Positions 1 through 6,541 of a DNA stretch of 40,004 nt are shown one piece after another (within the stretch, counting starts at the first letter, position 1; every line of letters begins with the position of its first letter). The DNA is from Gemmatimonadota bacterium (lineage in GTDB: Bacteria; Gemmatimonadota; Gemmatimonadetes; Longimicrobiales; Gaopeijiaceae). Below the pieces are notes generated by a model, which did no database searches, was not told the DNA's origin, and saw only the letters and a program-made list of their open reading frames with translations. A program made the translations under genes and the position numbers. The stretch spans positions 1-40,004 of the forward strand of contig JAPPNO010000048.1 of assembly GCA_028873845.1 (NCBI GenBank). Reading direction: 5' to 3'.

Positions 1-575
1 ATCTTCACCTTGAAGCCGCGCCCGATGATCATCGGCTCGAGCTCCGGGTGGTTGATGTTGGCGGGGATGATCGCGCGCCCGCGCGCCACCTCGTCCCGGA
101 CGAAGCGCGGGTCGAGCCCCTCCCGGATCGCGATGAACTCCATCTCGGGGGTGACCTCGCCACGGCGCGCGTAGTGCATCTGGGTGACGGGGCCGTTGCC
201 GCGGCGGGTGGTGCGGCGCAGCGCGGGGGGGAATTCGAGGGGGTCGTCGCGCTTGCCGGGGATGAGGGGGGCGGAGCGGCCGGTGACGCGGACGTCCCGG
301 GCGGCGATCCAGGGTTCGCGGAGTGGGGGCAGGCCTTCGCGGACATCGTGGCCGGGCGGGCCGCTGGTGTCGTAGACGCGCAGGGGGGGCTCGCCGCCGG
401 AGAGGGAGATCTCCCGCATGGGGACGCGGATGCCGGAGGGGCCGTCCATGTGGACGCGGGTGGAGTTGGGGAAAGCGTCGGGGTAGGCGGGGGGGGGTGG
501 GGGGGCGGTCGGCGGGAGGGTCGCACCCGGCGTCGGGGGGACGGATGGCGCAGGTGGACCGGCTGGCTCGATCAT
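1..575 (-). CDS. thiC: Phosphomethylpyrimidine synthase ThiC, N-terminal part (cut by window edge)
   Basis: ThiC is the radical-SAM enzyme that rearranges aminoimidazole ribotide to hydroxymethylpyrimidine phosphate in thiamine synthesis. About 191 codons are visible; the C-terminal catalytic barrel and its Fe-S cysteines lie outside the window. Family motifs seen: [11 protein letters not shown] near residue 36, IRVPMREI, the segment [20 protein letters not shown], then FIAIREG and [22 protein letters not shown]. The ATG at 575 is in frame and is followed by an unusually proline-rich stretch of about 30 residues, encoded by C-runs, before the conserved part begins. A TPP riboswitch lies just upstream on the same strand, which independently supports the call and indicates repression by thiamine pyrophosphate. 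The exact start within the proline-rich leader is uncertain. Confidence 0.95.
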   Translation of the reverse strand, partial: MIEPAGPPAPSVPPTPGATLPPTAPPPPPAYPDAFPNSTRVHMDGPSGIRVPMREISLSGGEPPLRVYDTSGPPGHDVREGLPPLREPWIAARDVRVTGRSAPLIPGKRDDPLEFPPALRRTTRRGNGPVTQMHYARRGEVTPEMEFIAIREGLDPRFVRDEVARGRAIIPANINHPELEPMIIGRGFKVK

Positions 576-654
576 GGCGGATAGGCTTTCCCCCGGCTGC
601 GGCGTCGTCGCCGGAGGGGAAGCGGGCGGGCGGCGGGATCGCACCCCACGCAAG

Positions 655-757
655 CCGCGCTTCCTACGCCGGTATCAGCCGGATCAGGTTCTGGGGTGCA
701 GTCTCAATCCCGTTGGCGCGCACTGCGCACGCAGCGGGATACCCCCGGCGACTGCGC
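655..757 (-). ncRNA. TPP (thi-box) riboswitch upstream of thiC
   Basis: Reading the minus strand, the conserved thi-box elements occur in order: a GGGGGTATCCCG 5' arm, a variable GC-rich P3 stem, CGGGATTGAGAC (the TGAGA core is at 702-706), CACCCCAGAACCTGATCCGG (ACCTGATC at 682-689) and TACCGGCGTAGGAA. These form the pyrimidine- and pyrophosphate-binding helices of the TPP aptamer. It ends about 80 nt before the thiC ATG, so control is probably of translation start or of termination in the short leader. The outer P1 boundaries are approximate. Confidence 0.93.
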
Positions 758-876
758 CAAAGATAGGCGAAGGAACTTCGGCGGGCCACGATATACCGGC
801 GATCCGTGCCGCGTCGCCGGGCGCCAAACGCCCCTGGCGGCTCCGGGAAGGATGGGCCGCAGCTACTTTCGAGGTG

Positions 877-916
877 GTATGGGTTGCCCATACTGGTCGA
901 TATGGGTAGTATGGGT
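877..916 (+). promoter_or_regulatory. Palindromic operator and repeats before vapBC
   Basis: A perfect inverted repeat GTATGGG-TTG-CCCATAC sits at 877-893. The half-site TATGGGT recurs as direct copies at 901-907 and 910-916, ending one base before the antitoxin ATG at 918. This layout fits autoregulation by the VapBC complex; that role is inferred from other VapBC systems. The remaining DNA from 576 to 917 holds only the TPP riboswitch and spacer sequence. Confidence 0.6.
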
Positions 917-917
917 C

Positions 918-1172
918 ATGAAGACCACCATCGACATCCACGATCAGTTGCTGGTCCGCGCGAAGCGACATGCGCGCGATACCGGCCGCCCTTTGCGAGC
1001 CGTCGTGGAGGAAGGGCTTCGGCTCGTGCTTTCCACGCCTGAATCCGCGCGGTCCTACCGGCTGCCCGACCTGAGCGCCGGCGATCCGACCGATGACGAT
1101 CCCCTGGAGGCGTACTCCTGGCAGGATCTCTCAGAGATCATCTACGAGCACCCGGGAGATGACGAATCGTGA
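918..1172 (+). CDS. vapB: VapB-type antitoxin
   Basis: An 84-residue protein. The N-terminal half MKTTIDIHDQLLVRAKRHA.. with the following helix (GRPLRAVVEEGLRLVL) is the short ribbon-helix-helix pattern of DUF2191/VapB47-like antitoxins, which bind operator DNA as dimers. The acidic C-terminal tail (SAGDPTDDDPLEAYSWQDLSE..) is the part that normally wraps around and neutralises the toxin. The stop overlaps the toxin start by four bases (GTGA), so the two are translationally coupled. The ATG at 918 is preferred to upstream codons in the same frame because it directly follows the operator repeats and starts the conserved MKTTIDI motif. The symbol reflects family only. Confidence 0.85.
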   Translation: MKTTIDIHDQLLVRAKRHARDTGRPLRAVVEEGLRLVLSTPESARSYRLPDLSAGDPTDDDPLEAYSWQDLSEIIYEHPGDDES

Positions 1173-1603
1173 TTGCGGTCGACACGAATGTGCTCGTCTA
1201 TGCCCATCGCCGGGAATCGCGGGTGCACGAGCCGGCGCGTGCGACCCTCCGGGAGCTGGCCGAGGGGACTCGGCCATGGGCGATTCCCTGGCCCTGCTGC
1301 TACGAGTTTTTCAGCGTCGTCACGAACCGCCAGATCTGGCGGGGCGCCCAGTCGACTCCGGACCAGGCATGGAGCCAGTTGAGGGTCTGGATCGATTCGC
1401 CCTCGAACCGGCTACTCGCCGAGACGAGCGACTTCATGGGCATTCTGGAAGGGTTGCTGCTCAGGCCCCGCGTGCGCGGTCCCGTCGTCCACGACGCGCG
1501 TGTGGCCGCGATCTGCCTCGCGCACGGGATCGAGGAACTGCTGACACGGGATCGGGACTTCGGTCTCTTCCCCGAATTGAAGACGCGCAATCCGTTTGCG
1601 TGA
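1169..1603 (+). CDS. vapC: VapC-type PIN-domain ribonuclease toxin
   Basis: A 144-residue PIN-domain protein of normal length. The acidic residues that hold Mg2+ in PIN nucleases are visible: D5 in VDTNVLVYA, E46 in CCYEFFSVV, D109 in VVHDARVAAI and D128/D130 in LLTRDRDF. VapC toxins cleave tRNA or rRNA when freed from VapB. It starts with GTG at 1169 inside the antitoxin stop. It is convergent with the carboxypeptidase gene, 19 bases away. All catalytic residues are present, so the toxin looks intact. The RNA target cannot be predicted from sequence. Confidence 0.9.
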   Translation: MIAVDTNVLVYAHRRESRVHEPARATLRELAEGTRPWAIPWPCCYEFFSVVTNRQIWRGAQSTPDQAWSQLRVWIDSPSNRLLAETSDFMGILEGLLLRPRVRGPVVHDARVAAICLAHGIEELLTRDRDFGLFPELKTRNPFA

Positions 1604-1622
1604 GGTTCGGCCCGGGGCGATT

Positions 1623-2747
1623 TCAGTCCCGCCGCGCCCCCACCGCCCCCAGCCCCGCCCGAATGAACGCCCACTGGAAGCGCATCTGGTCCTCCACCGG
1701 CATCGCCCCGAGTCCCGCCCGCGCCATCTCCTCGCGCACCTCCGTCTCCACCCGCTCGGCGGCCCCGCCGTCGCCCGCTTCCGCTCGCACCTTCGAGCCA
1801 GGCCGATCGGCCACCTCCTCGCCCCCTCCCGGCCCGCCATCCTCCCCCACCACCCCCCGCAACCGACCCTCCCACACCGCGATCCGCTCCCGCCACCTCT
1901 CCAGCACCGGATCCGGCGGCCCCAACTCGTCCCCCACCCCCGGCGTGATGAAGAGCGGCATCTCGGTCACGAGGGTGAGCGGATCGCCACCCAGCGCCCG
2001 CACCGCTTCCATCGAACTGGGACGGAATCGCGCCGCCGTGTCCGGGTCCCCGAGGTCGAGAAAATGCCGCCTCATCGCGCGGGAATCGGGGCGGCTGCAG
2101 AACCCCTTCGCCAGGCGGTGAAACCCCTTCTCCCCGTTGCGCTCGACATCGTGCAGCGTGTATCCGGCGGCCTCCACGTCGCGCACGAGGGCGGCCGCCG
2201 CCTTGCCGAAGGACGGCCACCACGACCGCTCGACAAGGAAATACGGCCCTGCCGCCATGCCCATGCCGTGCATGCTGACATGCAGGTCGAAGGGTGCATG
2301 GGCACGCCAGAAATCCCGGGCGGCGCGGTTCTCGGGGCGGGCGCCTGTGTCGTCCTGGTCGCGCGGAAACCCGAACTCGATGTCGTCGCCGGGGAGTTCG
2401 CGGACGCGGTGTTTCAGGTATGCGGCGAAATCATACCGGTCGGCGCCCGGCGGCTGCCAAGCGGCGTTTGCGTCCGCGCCGTCCGGGTTGAGGTGGGGGA
2501 TGATGAACCAGGTGGCCGCTTCGTGGAGCGCCGAGCCGCCGGGGCTCGCCAGAAAGCGTACCAGCCGTCCGAGGAAGCGCGGACCGACGGGCTCGTCGGC
2601 GTGGCAGCCTCCGACGAGGCTCACCCGGAGCGGGCCTGCGCCGAGCCGGTACGCGAAGATCGGCCGCCCGTCGCGCGAGCGGCCGATCTTGCGGGGTGTG
2701 GGGTGGCCGGGCGGTGACTCGACCGGCCCGAATGGGTGCCGCGTCAC
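1623..2747 (-). CDS. M14-family zinc carboxypeptidase-like protein
   Basis: A 374-residue protein of the M14 (carboxypeptidase A / succinylglutamate desuccinylase-like) fold. Zinc ligands: H49 and E52 in GGCHADEPVG, and a third His at 156 in FDLHVSMHG. The likely catalytic Glu is E262 in VTEMPLF. The N-terminal motif IGRSRDGRPIFAYRLG.GPLRVSLVGGCHADE is typical of M14 peptidases that start with the substrate domain. No signal peptide is visible, so it is probably cytoplasmic. The C-terminal 100 residues are charged and low in complexity (GGPGGGEEVADRPGSK) and outside the core. The lipoprotein gene ends 10 bases upstream on the same strand, so the two may be co-transcribed. Substrate unknown. 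Confidence 0.8.
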   Translation of the reverse strand: MTRHPFGPVESPPGHPTPRKIGRSRDGRPIFAYRLGAGPLRVSLVGGCHADEPVGPRFLGRLVRFLASPGGSALHEAATWFIIPHLNPDGADANAAWQPPGADRYDFAAYLKHRVRELPGDDIEFGFPRDQDDTGARPENRAARDFWRAHAPFDLHVSMHGMGMAAGPYFLVERSWWPSFGKAAAALVRDVEAAGYTLHDVERNGEKGFHRLAKGFCSRPDSRAMRRHFLDLGDPDTAARFRPSSMEAVRALGGDPLTLVTEMPLFITPGVGDELGPPDPVLERWRERIAVWEGRLRGVVGEDGGPGGGEEVADRPGSKVRAEAGDGGAAERVETEVREEMARAGLGAMPVEDQMRFQWAFIRAGLGAVGARRD

Positions 2748-2757
2748 CGCGGTCCGG

Positions 2758-3345
2758 TCACAGGTCCACTACAAGGAGGTCGGCAGCATCAATCTCCACC
2801 TCGTGTCCGCACAACGTGCCGCTGTAGGTGCCAACCAGCGTCTGCGTGGCGAGGTCGGGCACCGCCGCGAGCGTCAGCGCGATCTCACAACCGCCGGACC
2901 GGTCCTCGAGCTGCCAACTCAGTCCTCCCGTTATCATGCCGGAAACGTCGAAATGCTCTAACAAGCCGACGATTTCGACGCGCAGTTGGTATCGCAAGGC
3001 CGGATCGCCCCCCAGTGTGAACTCCAACGCGTCTCCCGTCACCACGCACCCGGTCGGCGTGATCAGGTAGTCCAACCCCAAAACCGCCGTATCCCCCGGT
3101 TCCTCGATGACCGCCCCGACCAGTTTCGCCCGTCCGCCCGCCGGACAGGCGACCACGATGCTGTCCTCGGACACGTGGATCGGGATAATCGTCGTATCCG
3201 CCAACAGCGCGCCAACCCCCTTGACCAGCGCAATCGACTCCTCCACAGTGAGCTCGTTGCCGGGCTCGGTTTCGTCCTCGCAGGCTGCAACGGCAATGAC
3301 AAGCCCGAGTCCGGGCAGCAGTCGTCGTGAGAGCATCTTCTTCAT
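2758..3345 (-). CDS. Small exported lipoprotein, unknown function
   Basis: A 195-residue protein. The ATG at 3345 was chosen because it follows AGGAGACAGGAG and begins a classic lipoprotein signal: MKKMLSRRLLPGLGLVIAVAAC with lipobox VAAC and the acylated Cys followed by EDETEPG. The open frame extends further upstream, but that part is arginine-rich and lacks a ribosome site. After an acidic linker come beta-rich segments with paired cysteines (VVACPAGG, PTGCVVTG, GGCEIALT, GTLCGHEV), suggesting disulfides in a secreted beta-sandwich. I do not recognise the family. It sits upstream of the M14 gene in the same direction and is divergent from aconitase X. Confidence 0.7.
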   Translation of the reverse strand: MKKMLSRRLLPGLGLVIAVAACEDETEPGNELTVEESIALVKGVGALLADTTIIPIHVSEDSIVVACPAGGRAKLVGAVIEEPGDTAVLGLDYLITPTGCVVTGDALEFTLGGDPALRYQLRVEIVGLLEHFDVSGMITGGLSWQLEDRSGGCEIALTLAAVPDLATQTLVGTYSGTLCGHEVEIDAADLLVVDL

Positions 3346-3543
3346 CTCCTGTCTCCTGGTGGGTCGCAAGCCACGGCAGCCGATGCTCCCGGGCGCGTGA
3401 CCCAACCACATGTTGCCAGATGATTCTACTACCCGCTCCAAACGGAAGTTCCCGACAACGGGTCTCAACTCACCTAACTTAGCGCAGGTCGAGTCGCCCG
3501 TGTACTTGCCCCGCGTCCCCACAGTGACGATTTCCCCAATTCA

Positions 3544-4809
3544 ATGACCGACACCAGGTTGCGCCTCACCACGCACGAGAAACGCCTTCTCGGCGGAGAA
3601 GCCGGCGCCGCCATCCGCCTCGCCATGCGGATCGTCGTGCGCATGGGCGAGATCCTCGGCGCCCGGGAGCTGGTCCGGATCACCTCCGCACACATCGACG
3701 GCTGCCTATACCACGGCGACGGCGGCGTGGAGTTCGCGGAGCGGCTGGTGGAACTGGGTGGCCGCGTTTCGATCCCCGCCACCCTGAACGTGGGCGCCCT
3801 CGACCTCCTCAACCCGGCACGTGTGCGCGCCTCGGACCGGCGGCGCGCGATGGCTCTGCGCCAGATGAACGCGTACCGGGCGCTGGGCTGCACGCCCACC
3901 TGGACGTGCGCGCCGTATCAGGCCGGGCACAGGCCGGCGGCCGGCGATCACGTGGCGTGGGGTGAGAGCAACGCGGTCGCCTTCGCGAACTCCGTCCTCG
4001 GGGCGCGCACGAACCGCTACGGCGACTTCATGGACATCTGCTGCGCGCTCACGGGGAGGGCGCCGCGCACGGGCCTGCACCTGGGCGAACGGCGGCGCGC
4101 GACCGTGGTGGTGGACACGGAGGCCGTTGCGGCCGCTCTGAAGGGGCGCGACGTGTTCTATCCCGTGCTGGGGACGTGGCTGGGGAGGGTGGTGGGGGAC
4201 CGCGTGGCCGTGGTGACGGGCCTGCCCGCGAGCGTCGGCGAGGACCAGTTGAAGGCCATGGGGGCCGCGGCGGCCTCCTCGGGGGCGGTCGGGCTCTTCC
4301 ACGTCGCGGGGGTGACCCCGGAAGCGCCCGACCGGGCAACCGCGCTGGGTGGCCACCGGCCCGAGGAGGTGATCGCGCTCAGGCCGGATGTCCTGCGGGC
4401 CGCGCGCGACACCCTCAGCACGGCGGCCGCCGACCGCATTGACGCGGTGGCCGTGGGGAGCCCCCATTTTTCACTTGGCGAGTTCGCCCAGCTCGAAGCG
4501 CTCCTCCCGGCGACGTCCTTCGCGGTTCCCTTCTACATCTGCACGGGCCGGTCGGAGTACGCTCGACTCGACGCGGACGGACGTCTCGCGCGGTTCGTTG
4601 AAGCCGGCGTCGAGATCGTGGTGGACACCTGTGTCGTCGTCACCCCGATCCTGCCCCCGAAGAACGGCGTGCTCATGACCAATTCCGGCAAGTTCGCCCA
4701 CTACACGCCCTCCAACACCGGCTATGGGGTGGTCTACGGAAGCCTCGAGGACTGCGTCCGCTCCGCGATCCGGGGCCGAGTCAGGCGGGACGAGAGCCTG
4801 TGGAGCTGA
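3544..4809 (+). CDS. Aconitase X (AcnX, DUF521) large catalytic subunit
   Basis: A 421-residue protein, full length for the DUF521/AcnX catalytic domain. Conserved segments: AGAAIRLAMRIVVRMGEILGA, the substrate-site motif SAHIDGCLYHGDGGVEFAERL at 48-68, ATLNVGALDLL, GCTPTWTCAPYQ with C116 and C122, WGESNAVAFANSVLGARTNR, YICTGRSE with C333 and VDTCVVV with C363; three of these cysteines would hold the Fe-S cluster. Characterised members dehydrate cis-3-hydroxy-L-proline (bacteria) or phosphomevalonate (archaea). No proline-catabolism or isoprenoid neighbour is seen, so the substrate is open. The small subunit starts 40 bases after the stop. No good Shine-Dalgarno precedes the ATG, but the N-terminus aligns with the family start. 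Confidence 0.88.
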   Translation: MTDTRLRLTTHEKRLLGGEAGAAIRLAMRIVVRMGEILGARELVRITSAHIDGCLYHGDGGVEFAERLVELGGRVSIPATLNVGALDLLNPARVRASDRRRAMALRQMNAYRALGCTPTWTCAPYQAGHRPAAGDHVAWGESNAVAFANSVLGARTNRYGDFMDICCALTGRAPRTGLHLGERRRATVVVDTEAVAAALKGRDVFYPVLGTWLGRVVGDRVAVVTGLPASVGEDQLKAMGAAAASSGAVGLFHVAGVTPEAPDRATALGGHRPEEVIALRPDVLRAARDTLSTAAADRIDAVAVGSPHFSLGEFAQLEALLPATSFAVPFYICTGRSEYARLDADGRLARFVEAGVEIVVDTCVVVTPILPPKNGVLMTNSGKFAHYTPSNTGYGVVYGSLEDCVRSAIRGRVRRDESLWS

Positions 4810-4849
4810 AGAGAGTACCGGCCTGCGGCGGCCACGCCGAGAACAGCCC

Positions 4850-5281
4850 ATGGAGCTGACAGGAACCCCGGTCTGCGACGGTTCCGCCGAGGGCCGTCTC
4901 CTGGTGCTGCGAAAACCGCTCAGCTTCTGGGGCGGCGTGGATCCGCTGACCGGGGAAATCGCCGATCCGCGCCACCCGCAGTACGGCGAGGGAACCGGCG
5001 GACGCATCCTCGTCATGGAGCGCGTGATCGGGTCGAGTTCCTCGAGTGCGATCATGCTGGAGCTCCTGCGGAACAATGTCGCTCCGGCGGCAATCGTCGT
5101 CGCCGAACCGGACGCGATCCTGGTGCTGGGGATCCTGGTGGCCGGTGAACTCGGGTATCCCACGATTCCGCTGCTGCGCGTGGGAGCAGGGGGGATCGGC
5201 AGGTTGACCGGGGTGGGCGGGTGCCACGCAATGCTTCGCAACGGGAGGTTGCGAGTGGAACGGCCCGGCGGTGTCGGATGA
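4850..5281 (+). CDS. Aconitase X small (swivel) subunit, DUF126
   Basis: A 143-residue swivel-domain protein that completes the AcnX active site. Motifs: a Gly-rich start (GTPVCDGSAEGRLLVL), LSFWGGVDPLTGEIADPRHPQYGE, GGRILVMERVIGSSSSSAIMLELL, where the serine run carries the catalytic Ser, and APAAIVVAEPDAILVLGILVAGELGYPTIPL. The split large/small arrangement is the two-gene form of AcnX; in other bacteria the two parts are fused. The ATG at 4850 is chosen because it opens the conserved domain; an upstream in-frame ATG at 4724 would overlap the large subunit. It ends convergent with the propeller gene, with an imperfect hairpin (CCGTGGA/TCCACGG) in the gap. Confidence 0.87.
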   Translation: MELTGTPVCDGSAEGRLLVLRKPLSFWGGVDPLTGEIADPRHPQYGEGTGGRILVMERVIGSSSSSAIMLELLRNNVAPAAIVVAEPDAILVLGILVAGELGYPTIPLLRVGAGGIGRLTGVGGCHAMLRNGRLRVERPGGVG

Positions 5282-5340
5282 CCCGCTAGGAGTCCGTGGA
5301 TAAAGCCGCCCGAGCACCGGGGGATTTTGTCCACGGGCTG

Positions 5341-6531
5341 CTACGGCAGCGCGTACCGCTCCAGGACCTGAAGCCCGTACTCGTCCATCCGCACCGCGTA
5401 CAGCTTCCCGTCGCCGAAGCTGACCACGCGCCGCCCCTCCCCCACTACGACCGTCATCTCCACCTCACCTGAACCGTCGAAGACATCGTAGACCGTGGCC
5501 TCGCCCGCCTCACGATGCCGCCTGATCCAGGCCCGCCCGCGGCCGTCCACCGGCACGGGTCGGCTGTAGAAGGCCGGCTTCACCTCGGGCCATGCGTAGC
5601 GGTCCAGGTCGTCATCGTCGGAGGTCCCGCCCCGGCTGGCCCGGATGGTGAGCACGCCGTTGACGTTCATTTGCTCGATGCCGAAGCCGCCGCCCACCTC
5701 GGACCGCGCGTCCCGCCATTCCTCCCGCTCGGCCCGCCCGATGGCCACGGGGTCGTATGGGACCGCCGGCCCACTCGTCACCGAACCGTCTTCCCCCCCG
5801 ATCCAGTCCAGGTGATAGTCCCCGGAACGAGCCACCACCACCTGCCCATCGCGGGATACGCCCCACGCGTCGGCAGGCGACAGGGGGATGGCGCTCACCT
5901 GGACGTTCCGGTTGCCTCCGTCTCCGGTCTCTCGCCGCGTCATGTCCGGCATCTTGAACAAGCCGAGCGAGTCCACGACGCCGGTTTCCAGGTCGATTCG
6001 CAGAATCCCCGCCGAATCGGCACCCCCGCCCATCCCGCCGATATCGGGGAAGTAGAGGCGACCCCGGTCGTCCACCGCCTGCGGCAGCACCATGAGCAGC
6101 GTGCCCTGCTCCGGGTCGACCATGGCATAGGGGCGCGTCTCGCCGAACCTCAACTCGGGGCTCAGTTCGGTGAGGCGGCCGTTGCCGAGGTCGACGAGCA
6201 GCGTCCTGCCGCCGGGGAGCGGCCACACCGCGTCTGGCTGGCGGTATTCGTCGGGGCCCTCGCCGACGGCGCCGATGGTGTCGGCCGTGCCCGCGTCCAG
6301 GTCGAGGCGCACCAGCACCTGCCCCAGCGGATCGGCCACCAGAACGCGTCCATCCTCGAACTCGCGCACCGTGGACACCACCGCGAACGGCTCCGGGTAG
6401 ACCGCCTCCGGTTCACCGAGCTGTACGCCGTCGGGCTGCCCGTCGGCACCGGGCGCACCACGATCGCACCCACCCAATGCGCACGCGATCACCGCGGCGC
6501 CGACACCGAGTTTCACGGCGACCTCTCCCAT
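5341..6531 (-). CDS. Exported six-bladed beta-propeller lipoprotein (copy 1)
   Basis: A 396-residue lipoprotein with signal MGEVAVKLGVGAAVIACALGGC (lipobox ALGGC, Cys at 22). The mature part has propeller-blade repeats of the 6-bladed NHL-like type: VREFEDGRVLVADPLGQVLVRLDL, IGAVGEGPDEYRQPDAV, GRTLLVDLGNGRLTEL, DDRGRLYFPDIGG, and a C-terminal GDGKLYAVRMDEYGLQVLERYAL. The motif IGAVGEGPDEYRQP matches the FGREGEGPGEFEAL of the second propeller lipoprotein at 22810-24021, so the two are paralogues. The start lies 10 bases after the glnN stop with no ribosome site of its own, suggesting coupling with glnN. Function unknown; probably an envelope scaffold or binding protein. Confidence 0.78.
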   Translation of the reverse strand: MGEVAVKLGVGAAVIACALGGCDRGAPGADGQPDGVQLGEPEAVYPEPFAVVSTVREFEDGRVLVADPLGQVLVRLDLDAGTADTIGAVGEGPDEYRQPDAVWPLPGGRTLLVDLGNGRLTELSPELRFGETRPYAMVDPEQGTLLMVLPQAVDDRGRLYFPDIGGMGGGADSAGILRIDLETGVVDSLGLFKMPDMTRRETGDGGNRNVQVSAIPLSPADAWGVSRDGQVVVARSGDYHLDWIGGEDGSVTSGPAVPYDPVAIGRAEREEWRDARSEVGGGFGIEQMNVNGVLTIRASRGGTSDDDDLDRYAWPEVKPAFYSRPVPVDGRGRAWIRRHREAGEATVYDVFDGSGEVEMTVVVGEGRRVVSFGDGKLYAVRMDEYGLQVLERYALP

Positions 6532-6541
6532 GGCGGCCCGG

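Noticed and set aside
5294-5336. Hairpin CCGTGGA/TCCACGG between the AcnX and propeller genes as a terminator
   Set aside because: Only 7 bp with a long loop; possible but too weak to list.
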